Shown piece after piece: positions 26,627-36,194 of a DNA stretch of 64,000 nt. The DNA comes from an uncultured Sphingobacteriaceae bacterium (GTDB lineage: Bacteria; Bacteroidota; Bacteroidia; Sphingobacteriales; Sphingobacteriaceae): assembly GCA_946887045.1 (NCBI GenBank), contig CAMPKC010000014.1, positions 27,719 to 91,718 of the forward strand, written 5' to 3'. How positions within the stretch are numbered: position 1 is the stretch's first letter; every line of letters begins with the position of its first letter. The notes below the pieces were generated by a model. It was not told the origin of the DNA and ran no database searches. It saw only the letters and a list, made by a program, of their open reading frames with translations. The position numbers were made by a program, and so were the translations under genes.

Positions 26627-26680
26627 TCGCACGGAGACGCAGGGGAGAACTTTATCTGCGTTCTTCTTCCTCTGTGTGTG
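26627..26680. repeat. Imperfect palindromic intergenic element
   Basis: CGCACGGAGACGCAG (26628-26642) faces CTGCG (26656-26660) and CTCTGTGTG further on, across a short spacer, making an imperfect hairpin. The GAGACGCAG wording is like interspersed palindromes often seen between genes in bacterial genomes. Only one copy is in this window. Confidence 0.45.
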
Positions 26681-26727
26681 TATCATTAGGATGAAAAATT
26701 CATTTATTTAATCAAGACTGGCTATTA

Positions 26728-27666
26728 ATGAATAATTCCTCTTTTAAAGTAAATAATAGAATGTTTAGAAAAAAAGTGTTGTTAGGCACGGTCATCGCTA
26801 TATCTTTTTTGGCATGTAGAAAAGACACGAACGCTCAAATCAATACGGACAAAATCCAAGACGTGAAAAAAGAGGAAGAAGTCAAACCCGACCCTAACCT
26901 TCACATTTATCTGGCATTTGGGCAATCGAACATGGATGGTGCGGGTGCAATTCAGGATCAGGATAAAGTAGGGATTGATGCGCGCTTTAAAGTAATGAGT
27001 GCAGTCAATTGTACTGACGATCGCACACGTCAGATGGGAAAATGGACGACAGCCACTCCTCCCTTGGTGCGTTGCCAGACCGGACTCGGTATTTTAGATT
27101 ATTTTGGAAGAACAATGGTCCAGGAACTTCCTTCAGGAATAAAAATTGGCATTGTGCCCGTGGCTGTTCCGGGGGGCGACATAGCCCTGTTTGATAAGGT
27201 AAAATATAATTCTTACGCAACAACAGCTCCGTCATGGATGAAAGATGTCATCAACTCGTATGGTGGTAATCCATACGCGCGATTGGTAGAAATTGGTAAT
27301 CTGGCACAAAAAGAAGGCGTGATTAAAGGAATTCTTTTTCATCAGGGCGAAAGCAATACAAACAATACTGAGTGGAAAAACAAAGTTGCGAATGTGGTTA
27401 GCAACCTTAAAGCAGATCTGAAACTGGGCGATGTGCCTTTTCTGGCAGGTGAGTTGCTGGCTTCAAAAGAAGCATGTTGTGGTTCTCACAACGTGGAAGT
27501 AAATAAGCTCCCTTCCGTGATCACCAATGCACATGTTATTTCATCTGCGGGTCTCTTGGGAACTGATGCTGCGCACTTTGATTCTGCCTCATACAGAGAG
27601 TTTGGAAAGCGTTATGCACAAAAAATGATTGAACTAATGGGACCGGACATTATTACGAAAAGATAG
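26728..27666 (+). CDS. SGNH-type carbohydrate acetylesterase (sialate O-acetylesterase / CE6-like) lipoprotein
   Basis: A 312-residue protein; ATG at 26761 is an equally good start giving a shorter signal sequence. The lipobox ends at Cys30 (S-F-L-A-C-R-K). The SASA signature is intact: F-G-Q-S-N-M-D with the nucleophilic Ser, F-H-Q-G-E-S-N as oxyanion/second block, and D-A-A-H-F-D supplying the catalytic Asp and His. Members remove O-acetyl groups from plant polysaccharides. Xyloglucan galactose is often acetylated, so this enzyme probably clears fragments at the cell surface for later glycosidases. Confidence 0.8.
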   Translation: MNNSSFKVNNRMFRKKVLLGTVIAISFLACRKDTNAQINTDKIQDVKKEEEVKPDPNLHIYLAFGQSNMDGAGAIQDQDKVGIDARFKVMSAVNCTDDRTRQMGKWTTATPPLVRCQTGLGILDYFGRTMVQELPSGIKIGIVPVAVPGGDIALFDKVKYNSYATTAPSWMKDVINSYGGNPYARLVEIGNLAQKEGVIKGILFHQGESNTNNTEWKNKVANVVSNLKADLKLGDVPFLAGELLASKEACCGSHNVEVNKLPSVITNAHVISSAGLLGTDAAHFDSASYREFGKRYAQKMIELMGPDIITKR

Positions 27667-27881
27667 CTCAGGGCAATATGAAGATATAGATCGATTCTTG
27701 GCTTAAGGAGGATTTAATCTAAGTAAGCTTTGCGTTAATTGACAAATCTTTAAGCAGTTTTTAGAATGCTTCTCCGGGTATCAACTAAAATAGATCATCA
27801 CAATGGGCATTTCGCTCAGATAGTTAGGTTAAATAAAAATTCAGGCCGGAGCATCTGAATTAAATATACAAGCAAAACAAC

Positions 27882-29474
27882 ATGAAAAAGAAATTTTTGT
27901 TGCTGGCAATCTTGCTTTCTTCGGTTTCCGTAAGATTGATTGCCCAGAACCCAAAACGTAGTAAAGCGGTACTTCAGGAACGGGTAATTAATGTCGACTT
28001 CAGCAGATCAGCCGGGAAATTGAACACCATGTTTAAAGAATGTGTTGGAGCCGGTCGAGCAAACGAAGGTCTTCGGGCCGATTGGCAGCAGCAGCTTGCA
28101 TACGTTCGAAAAGAATGCGGTTTCAAATACATCCGCATGCATGGACTGTTAACCGATGATATGGCAGTGTATACCGAAGACAATAAAGGCAACCCGCAAT
28201 ACAATTATATGTACATCGATGCTTTATTTGATTTTTTACACAGCATCGGCATTAAACCTTTTGTTGAACTTGGTTTTATGCCCGGCCGGCTTGCCAGTGG
28301 ACCTCAAACAATTTTTTGGTGGAGAGGAAATGTAACTCCGCCGAAAGATTACGACAAATGGGCTGGATTGGTTAAAAATCTTACCGAACATTTCACCGAA
28401 CGTTATGGTGCCGATGAAGTGAAGACCTGGTATTTTGAAGTGTGGAATGAACCAAATCTTTCGCCTGGATTTTGGACAGGAACACAAGAAGACTATTTTA
28501 AATTATACAAGTTCTCAGCCCAGGCAATTAAAAGCGTAAATAAAGAATATCGGGTTGGTGGTCCCGGTACTGCCGGAGCGGCCTGGGAACCTGAAATGAT
28601 TGAGTATTGCCGTAAAAACAATGTGCCGATAGATTTTATAAGCACTCATGCTTATGGCGTCGGGCAAGGATTTTTGGATGAATTCGGACAAGGAGGTACG
28701 GTACTCGATAAAAACCCACTGAGTGTAAGTAGCGATGTCCTTCAATCAAGAAAGGAAATAGCAGATTCACCAATGCCAGGTCTGGAATTACATTACACCG
28801 AATGGAGTTCATCGTACACTCCCGCTGATCCGGTTCATGATAGTTATCATAGTGCAGCGTATGTGTTGCAAAAATTGAAGCAGGTAGGAAATGCACCCAA
28901 CTCCATGTCGTATTGGGTTTTTACGGACGTTTTTGAAGAGCCCGGACCAAGATTTACACCTTTCCACGGAGGTTTTGGAATGTTGAACACACAAGGTATT
29001 AATAAGCCGGTATTCTATTCATATCAGTTTTTAAACCGTTTGGGAAATATTGAACTGGTAAATACAGATGCTGCTTCCTGGGTTTGTAAAGATTCATCCG
29101 GAAACATGCAGGCCTTGGTTTGGGATTATACCTACACGCTTCCCGATTCGACCAATAACCAACAATTCTATACACGCGACCTTCCATCAAAATCAAAAGG
29201 AAAACTGAAGATTAATGTTGCAAAGGTACCTGACGGAACTTATGCTCTTGAAGTGTATAAAGTAGGTTACCGAAGTAACGATGCCTTTTCTACCTATCTA
29301 TCAATGGGTAAACCTTCCCAACTCAGTAAGCAACAGGTTGAACAAATAAAGAAACAAAATGATGGCTCTCCAATTGTCAGAGAAATCGTCACAATAAAAG
29401 ATGGTCGTCCTTTTTCAAAAGAATTGGAGCTTCGTGAAAACGATGTTTTCTTTCTCAATCTGATCAAGATTTAA
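27882..29474 (+). CDS. GH39 family glycosidase (beta-xylosidase-like)
   Basis: A 530-residue exported enzyme (signal peptide 1-21). The GH39 fold shows F-K-Y-I-R-M-H-G, the acid/base Glu190 in E-V-W-N-E-P-N and the nucleophile Glu307 in H-Y-T-E-W-S-S, with D-F-I-S-T-H-A-Y-G between them. GH39 enzymes are mostly beta-D-xylosidases, with some alpha-L-arabinosidase and other activities. Its place in the side-chain part of the locus suggests it removes a xylosyl or arabinosyl decoration. It is 14 bases ahead of the next esterase gene, so they share a transcript. Confidence 0.85.
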   Translation: MKKKFLLLAILLSSVSVRLIAQNPKRSKAVLQERVINVDFSRSAGKLNTMFKECVGAGRANEGLRADWQQQLAYVRKECGFKYIRMHGLLTDDMAVYTEDNKGNPQYNYMYIDALFDFLHSIGIKPFVELGFMPGRLASGPQTIFWWRGNVTPPKDYDKWAGLVKNLTEHFTERYGADEVKTWYFEVWNEPNLSPGFWTGTQEDYFKLYKFSAQAIKSVNKEYRVGGPGTAGAAWEPEMIEYCRKNNVPIDFISTHAYGVGQGFLDEFGQGGTVLDKNPLSVSSDVLQSRKEIADSPMPGLELHYTEWSSSYTPADPVHDSYHSAAYVLQKLKQVGNAPNSMSYWVFTDVFEEPGPRFTPFHGGFGMLNTQGINKPVFYSYQFLNRLGNIELVNTDAASWVCKDSSGNMQALVWDYTYTLPDSTNNQQFYTRDLPSKSKGKLKINVAKVPDGTYALEVYKVGYRSNDAFSTYLSMGKPSQLSKQQVEQIKKQNDGSPIVREIVTIKDGRPFSKELELRENDVFFLNLIKI

Positions 29475-29488
29475 ATTAAGAAAATAAG

Positions 29489-31459
29489 ATGAAACAAACA
29501 ATGAAAATACGGATATCAACATCGTTTGTGTTGTTTACACTATTGCTTTTAATACAAGCACAAGGGTATGCTCAGGTTACTTTGCCAAAAGTATTTGGAA
29601 ATTATATGGTTTTACAAAGAGGTATTAAAATTCCTGTTTGGGGAAACTCGGCTCCGGGAGCGTTTATAACAGCAAAACTGGGAACGGTACATACAACTGC
29701 AAAAGCTGATCAGGAGGGGAAATGGATGGTTCGTTTCCCGGAATTTAAAGCAGGCGGCCCCTACGAATTGAAAATTTCCGAATCGGGAAAACCGGGTTCA
29801 GAAATCAGGCTGAAAGATATTTTGATTGGAGATGTTTGGTTAGCTTCCGGTCAGTCGAATATGGATTGGCCGGTACAACAAGCGATGGATGCCAAAAACG
29901 AAATCGCAGATGCTAAATACCCTGAAATACGCTTTTTAGTAGTAGAGCATGATAAGAAGATCAGTCCGCAAACAGATATTTCAAAGGGCGAATGGAAAGT
30001 ATGTGATACTTCCACAGTGAAGAACTTTTCGGCAGTAGCTTACAGTTTTGCCCGTAAAATCCGGAAAGATCAAAATGTTCCTGTAGGTATTATACAGAGC
30101 TCCAGGGGAGGAACGCCCGTTGAAGCCTGGACGAGCCGGGAAAAGCTGTTATCATCTTCCATCACCAAACAAAGGATACTAGCCAATGATACACTATCTC
30201 AAGATGATTTTATAAGGGACAGTTTGAACTCGGCTGAATTATGGAAAAATGTTTACCAGCCGACGAATAACGCAGATAAAATTATCCCCAATCCGGCCTA
30301 TACAGACGGGAACTGGCCAACTGTAGAGATGCCCGGTGTGCTGCATTCTTTTGGAATCGGTCAATATGAGGGAATTGTGTGGATGCGTAAGAAAATAGTT
30401 TTGCCGAAGTCTTTTTCGGGCAAAGATCTCACCTTAAATCTGGGGCATCCCGAAATGAATTATTCCCTTTATTTCAATGGAAATCCAATCTGCAAAATGG
30501 TATGGAACAGTAACCCTACCCATAGTTATACCATTCCGGCGAGCCTGGTGAAGGAGGGGGAAAACTCCGTTGTTGTAAGGTTAGCTATGTTATGGGGAGG
30601 GGGAGGCTTAAATGGTCCGGCAGAAGATCTTTATGTCACTGACGGAGCATCAAAAGTTTCGTTGGCCGGAAAATGGTTGTTTAAGCAAGGTATAGAGCTA
30701 CCAGGTTCTCCGGTGAACAATTATCAATACTATCCAACCGTACTCTTCAATTCAATGATACATCCACTTATTCCCTATGGCCTTAAAGGATTTATCTGGT
30801 ATCAGGGAGAAGCGAATGACACAGCGGCATACAATTACCGTAGATTGTTTCCAATGCTGATAAGCGACTGGCGTAAGCGTTGGAAACAAGGTAAACTTCC
30901 ATTCTTATATGTTCAGCTGGCTAATTACAAAAAAAGGAAAGAGGAGCCTTCTGACAGCGAGTGGGCAGAGTTAAGGGAAGCACAAACCATGACCTTGTCA
31001 CAGCCGAATACGGGCATGGCTTGTATCATCGACATCGGCGAAGCCAATGATATCCATCCCAGAAATAAAAAGGAAGTAGGGCGCCGCCTGGCATTAAATG
31101 CTAATAAACTGGTGTACAAGCAAAATTGCATCGCATCTGGCCCTATGTATAAAAGTTATCGAAAGGAAGGTAATCGTATCCGGATCAGCTTTACCAATAC
31201 GGCTTCAGGTATTTCAACCAGCGATGGTGCCGCTGAAGTGACAGGTTTTGCTGTAGCAGGTAAAGATCAGCAGTTTCAGTGGGCAAAGGCCGTCATTGAG
31301 GGAAATGAAGTAGTGATCTACAGCGATAAGGTAGCTGATCCGGTTGCGGTGCGCTATGCCTGGGCAGATAATCCGGAATGTAATCTTATGAATTCTGAAG
31401 GCTTGCCTGCTGTTCCGTTTAGAACAGATAACTGGAGGGGAATTACTCAGAAAAATTAG
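29489..31459 (+). CDS. Sialate O-acetylesterase family protein with jelly-roll insert
   Basis: A 656-residue exported protein (signal peptide to about 29). A beta-rich N-terminal region leads into the esterase with Ser123 in A-S-G-Q-S-N-M-D-W. A galactose-binding-like sandwich is inserted around 255-390 (V-W-M-R-K-K-I-V-L-P, Y-F-N-G-N). W-Y-Q-G-E-A-N and D-I-G-E-A-N-D-I-H-P supply the other catalytic blocks. Enzymes of this design deacetylate sugars in plant-polysaccharide loci and the family name does not imply sialic acid. It is the second such enzyme here but far larger than the first. Confidence 0.85.
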   Translation: MKQTMKIRISTSFVLFTLLLLIQAQGYAQVTLPKVFGNYMVLQRGIKIPVWGNSAPGAFITAKLGTVHTTAKADQEGKWMVRFPEFKAGGPYELKISESGKPGSEIRLKDILIGDVWLASGQSNMDWPVQQAMDAKNEIADAKYPEIRFLVVEHDKKISPQTDISKGEWKVCDTSTVKNFSAVAYSFARKIRKDQNVPVGIIQSSRGGTPVEAWTSREKLLSSSITKQRILANDTLSQDDFIRDSLNSAELWKNVYQPTNNADKIIPNPAYTDGNWPTVEMPGVLHSFGIGQYEGIVWMRKKIVLPKSFSGKDLTLNLGHPEMNYSLYFNGNPICKMVWNSNPTHSYTIPASLVKEGENSVVVRLAMLWGGGGLNGPAEDLYVTDGASKVSLAGKWLFKQGIELPGSPVNNYQYYPTVLFNSMIHPLIPYGLKGFIWYQGEANDTAAYNYRRLFPMLISDWRKRWKQGKLPFLYVQLANYKKRKEEPSDSEWAELREAQTMTLSQPNTGMACIIDIGEANDIHPRNKKEVGRRLALNANKLVYKQNCIASGPMYKSYRKEGNRIRISFTNTASGISTSDGAAEVTGFAVAGKDQQFQWAKAVIEGNEVVIYSDKVADPVAVRYAWADNPECNLMNSEGLPAVPFRTDNWRGITQKN

Positions 31460-31534
31460 ATATTCCTGCCAGTGGGCATGTTAAAATGAATGCCGCTGTG
31501 CTGGAACTAAGTTTTACAATTACAACTGCAACCA

Positions 31535-33976
31535 GTGATAACAACATTGAATATAAATAAACGGGTAGTGGCAAGCTTACTTTTTTTAAGCATCAGCTCT
31601 GTACTATATGCCCAAACAAGTAAAACGAAGACAAAAATAACGGTTGATGTCAACAAGCCAGGGCATCGTATCCCATCAACCTTATTCGGGGCATTTTTCG
31701 AAGACATTAACCATTCAAGCGATGGAGGCCTCTATCCTGAACTTGTCAGGAACCGATCGTTCGAAGACGCTGACACACTTCAGAACTGGAAATTTACTAG
31801 CGATGGCGGAATGAGCAAAGCTTCAATAATCAATATAGATGCGGACTATCCACCCACGGGCAGCCTAAATGTGTTTAACCGGAAATACCTTTCTGTTCAG
31901 GCTAAAGGAGCGTTTAAGCTTGAGAACAAGGGCTTTTTTGGGATGAATATTGTTAAAGGTAGGTCATACACCTTCAAATGCGCAGCGCGAAGTGCCGAAG
32001 GTTTCAATGCGCCGCTAAAGGTTAGTATTGTAAATGCTGCCGGTATTAAACTTGCTGGTGCTGAAGTAAACGGCTTTGATGGGGGCTGGAAATATTATAC
32101 CGTTACTTTAACGGCCACAGGCAGCGACCCCAAAAGTCGTATTGAGATAGGCGCTGATGGAAATGGTCGCTTGCATCTGGATATGGTTTCGCTCCTGCCT
32201 GATCAAACCTGGAAAGGCCATGGGCTACGGACAGACCTGGCGGAGGCCCTTAATGCTATGCATCCCAAAGTTTTCCGGTTTCCGGGAGGTTGTTGGGTTG
32301 AAGGAGCGTTCTTCAAGCAAATGAACAATTGGAAAAAAACAATTGGTAATATTGATACTCGCACTTCATGGTGGAATTTCTGGGGTTACAACGCTACTCA
32401 GGGTTTAGGGTTCCATGAATACCTGCAATTATCGGAAGACCTGGGTGCCGAACCTTTGTTTTGTATCAATGTAGGAATGTCCCATGAAGATCACGTTCCC
32501 ATGGATCAAATGGGGCAATGGGTGCAGGACGCTTTGGATGCAATCGAATATGCCAACGGACCAGAAACTTCCGTTTGGGGAAGCATTCGTGCAAAAAGTG
32601 GCCATCCAAAACCCTTCAATATGAAATATTTAGAGATCGGGAACGAAAACGGCGGCGATAAATACGCAGAGCGATGGAAGCTACTTGGCGAAGCTGTTCG
32701 CGCTAAATATCCTGAGATTAAGTTGATCGTTAACAACTGGGGAGGTTATCCTAAAGCTCCTCAGGCAGATCTTGTTGATGAACATTATTATGATAATCCC
32801 GAGTGGTTTATCTTGAACACCAACAAGTACGATAGTTACGACAGAAAAGCCCCAAAAGTATTCATCGGCGAATATGCGGTAACCAGCAAAACCGGTAAGG
32901 GAAACCTGCGGGGGGCTATCGGCGAGGCCGCCTTTATGACAGGCATCGAGCGCAACTCGGATGTGGTAAGTATGAGCGCTTATGCACCCTTGTACTGTAA
33001 CGTAAATCATAGGGTATGGCCCATAAATCTGATCAATTTCGACAGTAATCGCTGGTATGGCCTGCCAGGCTATTACGTGCAGCAACTATTTGCTCAAAAT
33101 CAGGGTACTGTCTACCTGCCTGTAAACATACAAGGAGCACCTCTGCTCAGCTTCTATGAAAAAGGAGGACTTGGATTGGGCACCCTGAACAATTCTGCAG
33201 AATTTAAAGATGTAAAGGTACTTGCACCTGATGGCCGCGTCTTATTCGAGTCCGATTTTTCAAAGAGTATTGATAAATGGCAGAAAAACGGTGGCGACTG
33301 GTCTGTAAAAGACGGCGTATTGAGTCAGGCAGCGGTGACCGGAAATTCTTTCGTGTATTTCGGTGATAAGTCATGGACGGACTATACCGTTACCTTTAAG
33401 GGGCGTAAAATATCCGGCGAGAACGGCATACAACTTCTTTTCAGGAACCAAAGTAAAGATGACCAGATGCGCTGGGAACTGGGCGGTAATAAAAGCACCG
33501 AGTTTATTTTAGATAATGGCATAACGAGGAAAAGCTCTCCGGGAAGTATAGAAACAGGCCGCTGGTATGATGTAAAGCTGGAAGTAAAAGGGGGTACAGC
33601 CAAAGGTTATGTTGATGGTAAACTTGTTCTGGAAGTTTCCAATCCTGCTGCCAAAACGAGTAGTCTGAGTGTGAGTGCAGCCCATGATGAGCGTTCGGGT
33701 GATATTATTCTGAAGGTGGTTAATGCCTCACCCGGTAGCCTAAAAGCAGGAATTAACCTGGCTGGTACAGCAAATCTTACAGGAAACGGTAAAGCTATTG
33801 TACTTACTTCGGCTAGTCCGCTGGATGAGAATACCCTGGAACAACCAACTAAAGTTTCGCCAGTGACGACGAACTTTAAGTTCTCAGGAACAAGCATCGC
33901 ACGTTCTCTCCCCGGCAATTCATTAACTGTATTACGGTTAACAACTTCATCAAATAAACAAGCACTGGTAAAATAG
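31535..33976 (+). CDS. GH51 alpha-L-arabinofuranosidase with C-terminal LamG-like domain
   Basis: An 813-residue exported enzyme, read from a GTG at 31535 because this gives a full signal peptide (cleavage after V-L-Y-A near 26). S-T-L-F-G-A-F-F-E-D-I-N-H is the GH51 opening. A CBM4-like insert occupies about 85-225. Acid/base Glu371 lies in I-G-N-E-N-G-G and nucleophile Glu446 in I-G-E-Y-A-V. A beta-sandwich similar to the 3-keto-disaccharide hydrolase/LamG fold occupies about 565-700. It would release arabinofuranose from arabinosylated xyloglucan or arabinoxylan. Confidence 0.87.
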   Translation: MITTLNINKRVVASLLFLSISSVLYAQTSKTKTKITVDVNKPGHRIPSTLFGAFFEDINHSSDGGLYPELVRNRSFEDADTLQNWKFTSDGGMSKASIINIDADYPPTGSLNVFNRKYLSVQAKGAFKLENKGFFGMNIVKGRSYTFKCAARSAEGFNAPLKVSIVNAAGIKLAGAEVNGFDGGWKYYTVTLTATGSDPKSRIEIGADGNGRLHLDMVSLLPDQTWKGHGLRTDLAEALNAMHPKVFRFPGGCWVEGAFFKQMNNWKKTIGNIDTRTSWWNFWGYNATQGLGFHEYLQLSEDLGAEPLFCINVGMSHEDHVPMDQMGQWVQDALDAIEYANGPETSVWGSIRAKSGHPKPFNMKYLEIGNENGGDKYAERWKLLGEAVRAKYPEIKLIVNNWGGYPKAPQADLVDEHYYDNPEWFILNTNKYDSYDRKAPKVFIGEYAVTSKTGKGNLRGAIGEAAFMTGIERNSDVVSMSAYAPLYCNVNHRVWPINLINFDSNRWYGLPGYYVQQLFAQNQGTVYLPVNIQGAPLLSFYEKGGLGLGTLNNSAEFKDVKVLAPDGRVLFESDFSKSIDKWQKNGGDWSVKDGVLSQAAVTGNSFVYFGDKSWTDYTVTFKGRKISGENGIQLLFRNQSKDDQMRWELGGNKSTEFILDNGITRKSSPGSIETGRWYDVKLEVKGGTAKGYVDGKLVLEVSNPAAKTSSLSVSAAHDERSGDIILKVVNASPGSLKAGINLAGTANLTGNGKAIVLTSASPLDENTLEQPTKVSPVTTNFKFSGTSIARSLPGNSLTVLRLTTSSNKQALVK

Positions 33977-33983
33977 CAATACA

Positions 33984-36029
33984 ATGAACAAGAAGGAAAT
34001 AAAAGCTTGGTTCCTTGCAGTAGTTTCAGTTTTTATCGGCGTGTCTTTGAATGCGCAGGTGTTATATGTTGGGGCGAACTATCATCCCCATGATGATAAA
34101 GACCCTGAAAAGATAAAGAGAGATATTCAGCTTATGAAAGCCGCAGGACTGACGGTAGTCCGCATGGGGCATTTGGCCTGGGATAGTTTTGAACCTTCGG
34201 AAGGGAAATTCGATTTCGGATGGTTTGACAAGGTGATGGATCAAATGAACCAGGCCGGCATTAAAGTAATATTGGATATCGCTATCCGGCCTGTGCCTAT
34301 ATGGCTGCATCATAAATACCCTTCTATTGATGTTACAAATCCAGGTGGTATAGCGCAATATCCCAATCACCGGTACATGGACGATCCCGGAGATCCAATG
34401 TTTCAAAAATATGCTTTACGATTTACGGATACCTTAAGTAAACGCTATGCCAAACATCCGGCACTACTGGGTTATGGCATTGATAATGAATCGGGTGACG
34501 GACCGATATCCTACTCAGAAACTGTAAGAAAAAGGTTTGTGACATGGTTGACGAAAAAATATTCAAACCTTGATAATTTGAACAATGCCTGGGCTACGCA
34601 GCGTTGGTCAAGACGCATTAATCAATTTAATGAAGTTGGGCTGCCTGTAGCCGGAGCTAAGAATGGCGCACCTGAAAAGATACTGGATTTCAGACGTTTT
34701 ATCTCTGATGAAACAAGTCAGTTTTTAATTAAGATTCTTGATAAAGTAAATCAGAATGCCCCAGGTGTTTTAACCAATACAAATGCATGGTATTATAGTT
34801 CAATGAGGTATTTTGACTATTCAGATATTGCCTATTCCGGCAAAATGACCCGCCATGGCGAAGGGTTTTACCCCGGAAACACATTGGTGACGAACTGGGG
34901 AGTAGTAGCCTCTTTATTCGGGATGTCACGTATCCAGTTTGAAAGTACAAATCCTTTCTGGTGCAGCGAATTTACCACAATGACAGCCGTGCCAAATTCG
35001 ATCCGTAAATCGGCTTATGCCAGTTTAATGTATGGCAATCAAATGGTTTGCGGCTGGACCTGGCAAAGTATGCATTCGGGTGAGGAGCAGTATCTGGAAG
35101 GCATGATCGATTGGGACGGGATCCCTAATCGAAAATACGATGAATACAAAAAAATCGCGACCGAGTTTAAAAAGATAGAAAAGTATTTCCCTTACCAAAG
35201 GAAAGCGGAGGTTGGCATGGCTTTTTCTTTCCCAAGCCAAATCGCGAGCAGCGCATTCCCGGAACAGCATGATAATCAACTACAGTCCTGTTTTGGAATT
35301 TTCCACTACCGGAACATGGATGCTAACGTAGTTGAAATCGGTAAAAGCAAACTTAATTATAAACTACTAATAGTTCCCGGGGTGACTGTTATGGACGAAG
35401 TGTCGGTCAGTAAAATCAGAGATTTTGTTAATAATGGCGGAACGGTTATTATGACAAGCAATTCGGCTTTTGTTGATGAAACAGGGAAAGTATTTGCTTC
35501 TACCCGTCCGGGCGGCCTAAGCGACGTATTCGGGATTCGTGTTGGAAGTTTCGAAGAGACCGAAATGATGAATGAGCTTTCCATGAAATCTTATAAGGGT
35601 AAACGGATAGAATTTACTTACAACGGGAAAACTACTGATCTCGAATCGGAAAGGTTTGATATTGTTGAACCGAAAACCGCTCAGGTTGTCGGAAAGATCA
35701 CCAGCCTCGATAAGGATTATCCGATAATGACTGTTAACAAGTTTGGCAAAGGTAAGGCAATTTATGTGGGGCTCCATGCTAATGGCAATGCTTTGAACCT
35801 CTTGCTTGATGATTTGATCAATGAACTGGGTATTAAAAAAGGTCCTGATGTGCCCAACGGCGTTATGTCCAGGCAGATAGACAAAAACCATTACCTGTAC
35901 TTGAATGTGACTGGAGAACCGAAAGAGATACAGATGAATACGAAGTCAAGAAGCCTTCTTTTTGATAGAAATTACACGGGAAATTTTACGATTGCCCCTT
36001 ACGAGCCGGAGTTTATTGAAATAAAATAA
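33984..36029 (+). CDS. GH42 beta-galactosidase-like enzyme (first of two)
   Basis: A 681-residue exported protein (signal peptide to about 24) starting seven bases after GH51. The barrel shows Y-H-P-H-D-D in place of the usual Y-Y-P-E-x-W, predicted acid/base Glu169 in G-I-D-N-E-S-G and nucleophile Glu329 in F-W-C-S-E-F. A type-1 glutamine amidotransferase-like domain follows (about 455-560), as is normal in GH42. The nucleophile context is unlike the second GH42 (V-M-E-M-Q-P-G), so the substrate may differ; beta-galactoside or alpha-L-arabinopyranoside are possible. Confidence 0.8.
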   Translation: MNKKEIKAWFLAVVSVFIGVSLNAQVLYVGANYHPHDDKDPEKIKRDIQLMKAAGLTVVRMGHLAWDSFEPSEGKFDFGWFDKVMDQMNQAGIKVILDIAIRPVPIWLHHKYPSIDVTNPGGIAQYPNHRYMDDPGDPMFQKYALRFTDTLSKRYAKHPALLGYGIDNESGDGPISYSETVRKRFVTWLTKKYSNLDNLNNAWATQRWSRRINQFNEVGLPVAGAKNGAPEKILDFRRFISDETSQFLIKILDKVNQNAPGVLTNTNAWYYSSMRYFDYSDIAYSGKMTRHGEGFYPGNTLVTNWGVVASLFGMSRIQFESTNPFWCSEFTTMTAVPNSIRKSAYASLMYGNQMVCGWTWQSMHSGEEQYLEGMIDWDGIPNRKYDEYKKIATEFKKIEKYFPYQRKAEVGMAFSFPSQIASSAFPEQHDNQLQSCFGIFHYRNMDANVVEIGKSKLNYKLLIVPGVTVMDEVSVSKIRDFVNNGGTVIMTSNSAFVDETGKVFASTRPGGLSDVFGIRVGSFEETEMMNELSMKSYKGKRIEFTYNGKTTDLESERFDIVEPKTAQVVGKITSLDKDYPIMTVNKFGKGKAIYVGLHANGNALNLLLDDLINELGIKKGPDVPNGVMSRQIDKNHYLYLNVTGEPKEIQMNTKSRSLLFDRNYTGNFTIAPYEPEFIEIK

Positions 36030-36194
36030 TTCATTACTGTATGGCAGACCTGATAGTAATTATCGAAAAATAACATGAATAGGCTTATGTATTAAGTGTT
36101 TTTCAAAGCCCTGTTTTTTAGACGATAATTAAGGTCTCAAACGATGAAAGTCACAAACAAACAAATAGAAATAACTCACAATACACATAATAAA

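Noticed and set aside
29489..31459. A sialic acid utilisation function
   Set aside because: The family name is historical; no sialidase, lyase or sialic acid transporter is present and the context is plant polysaccharide.
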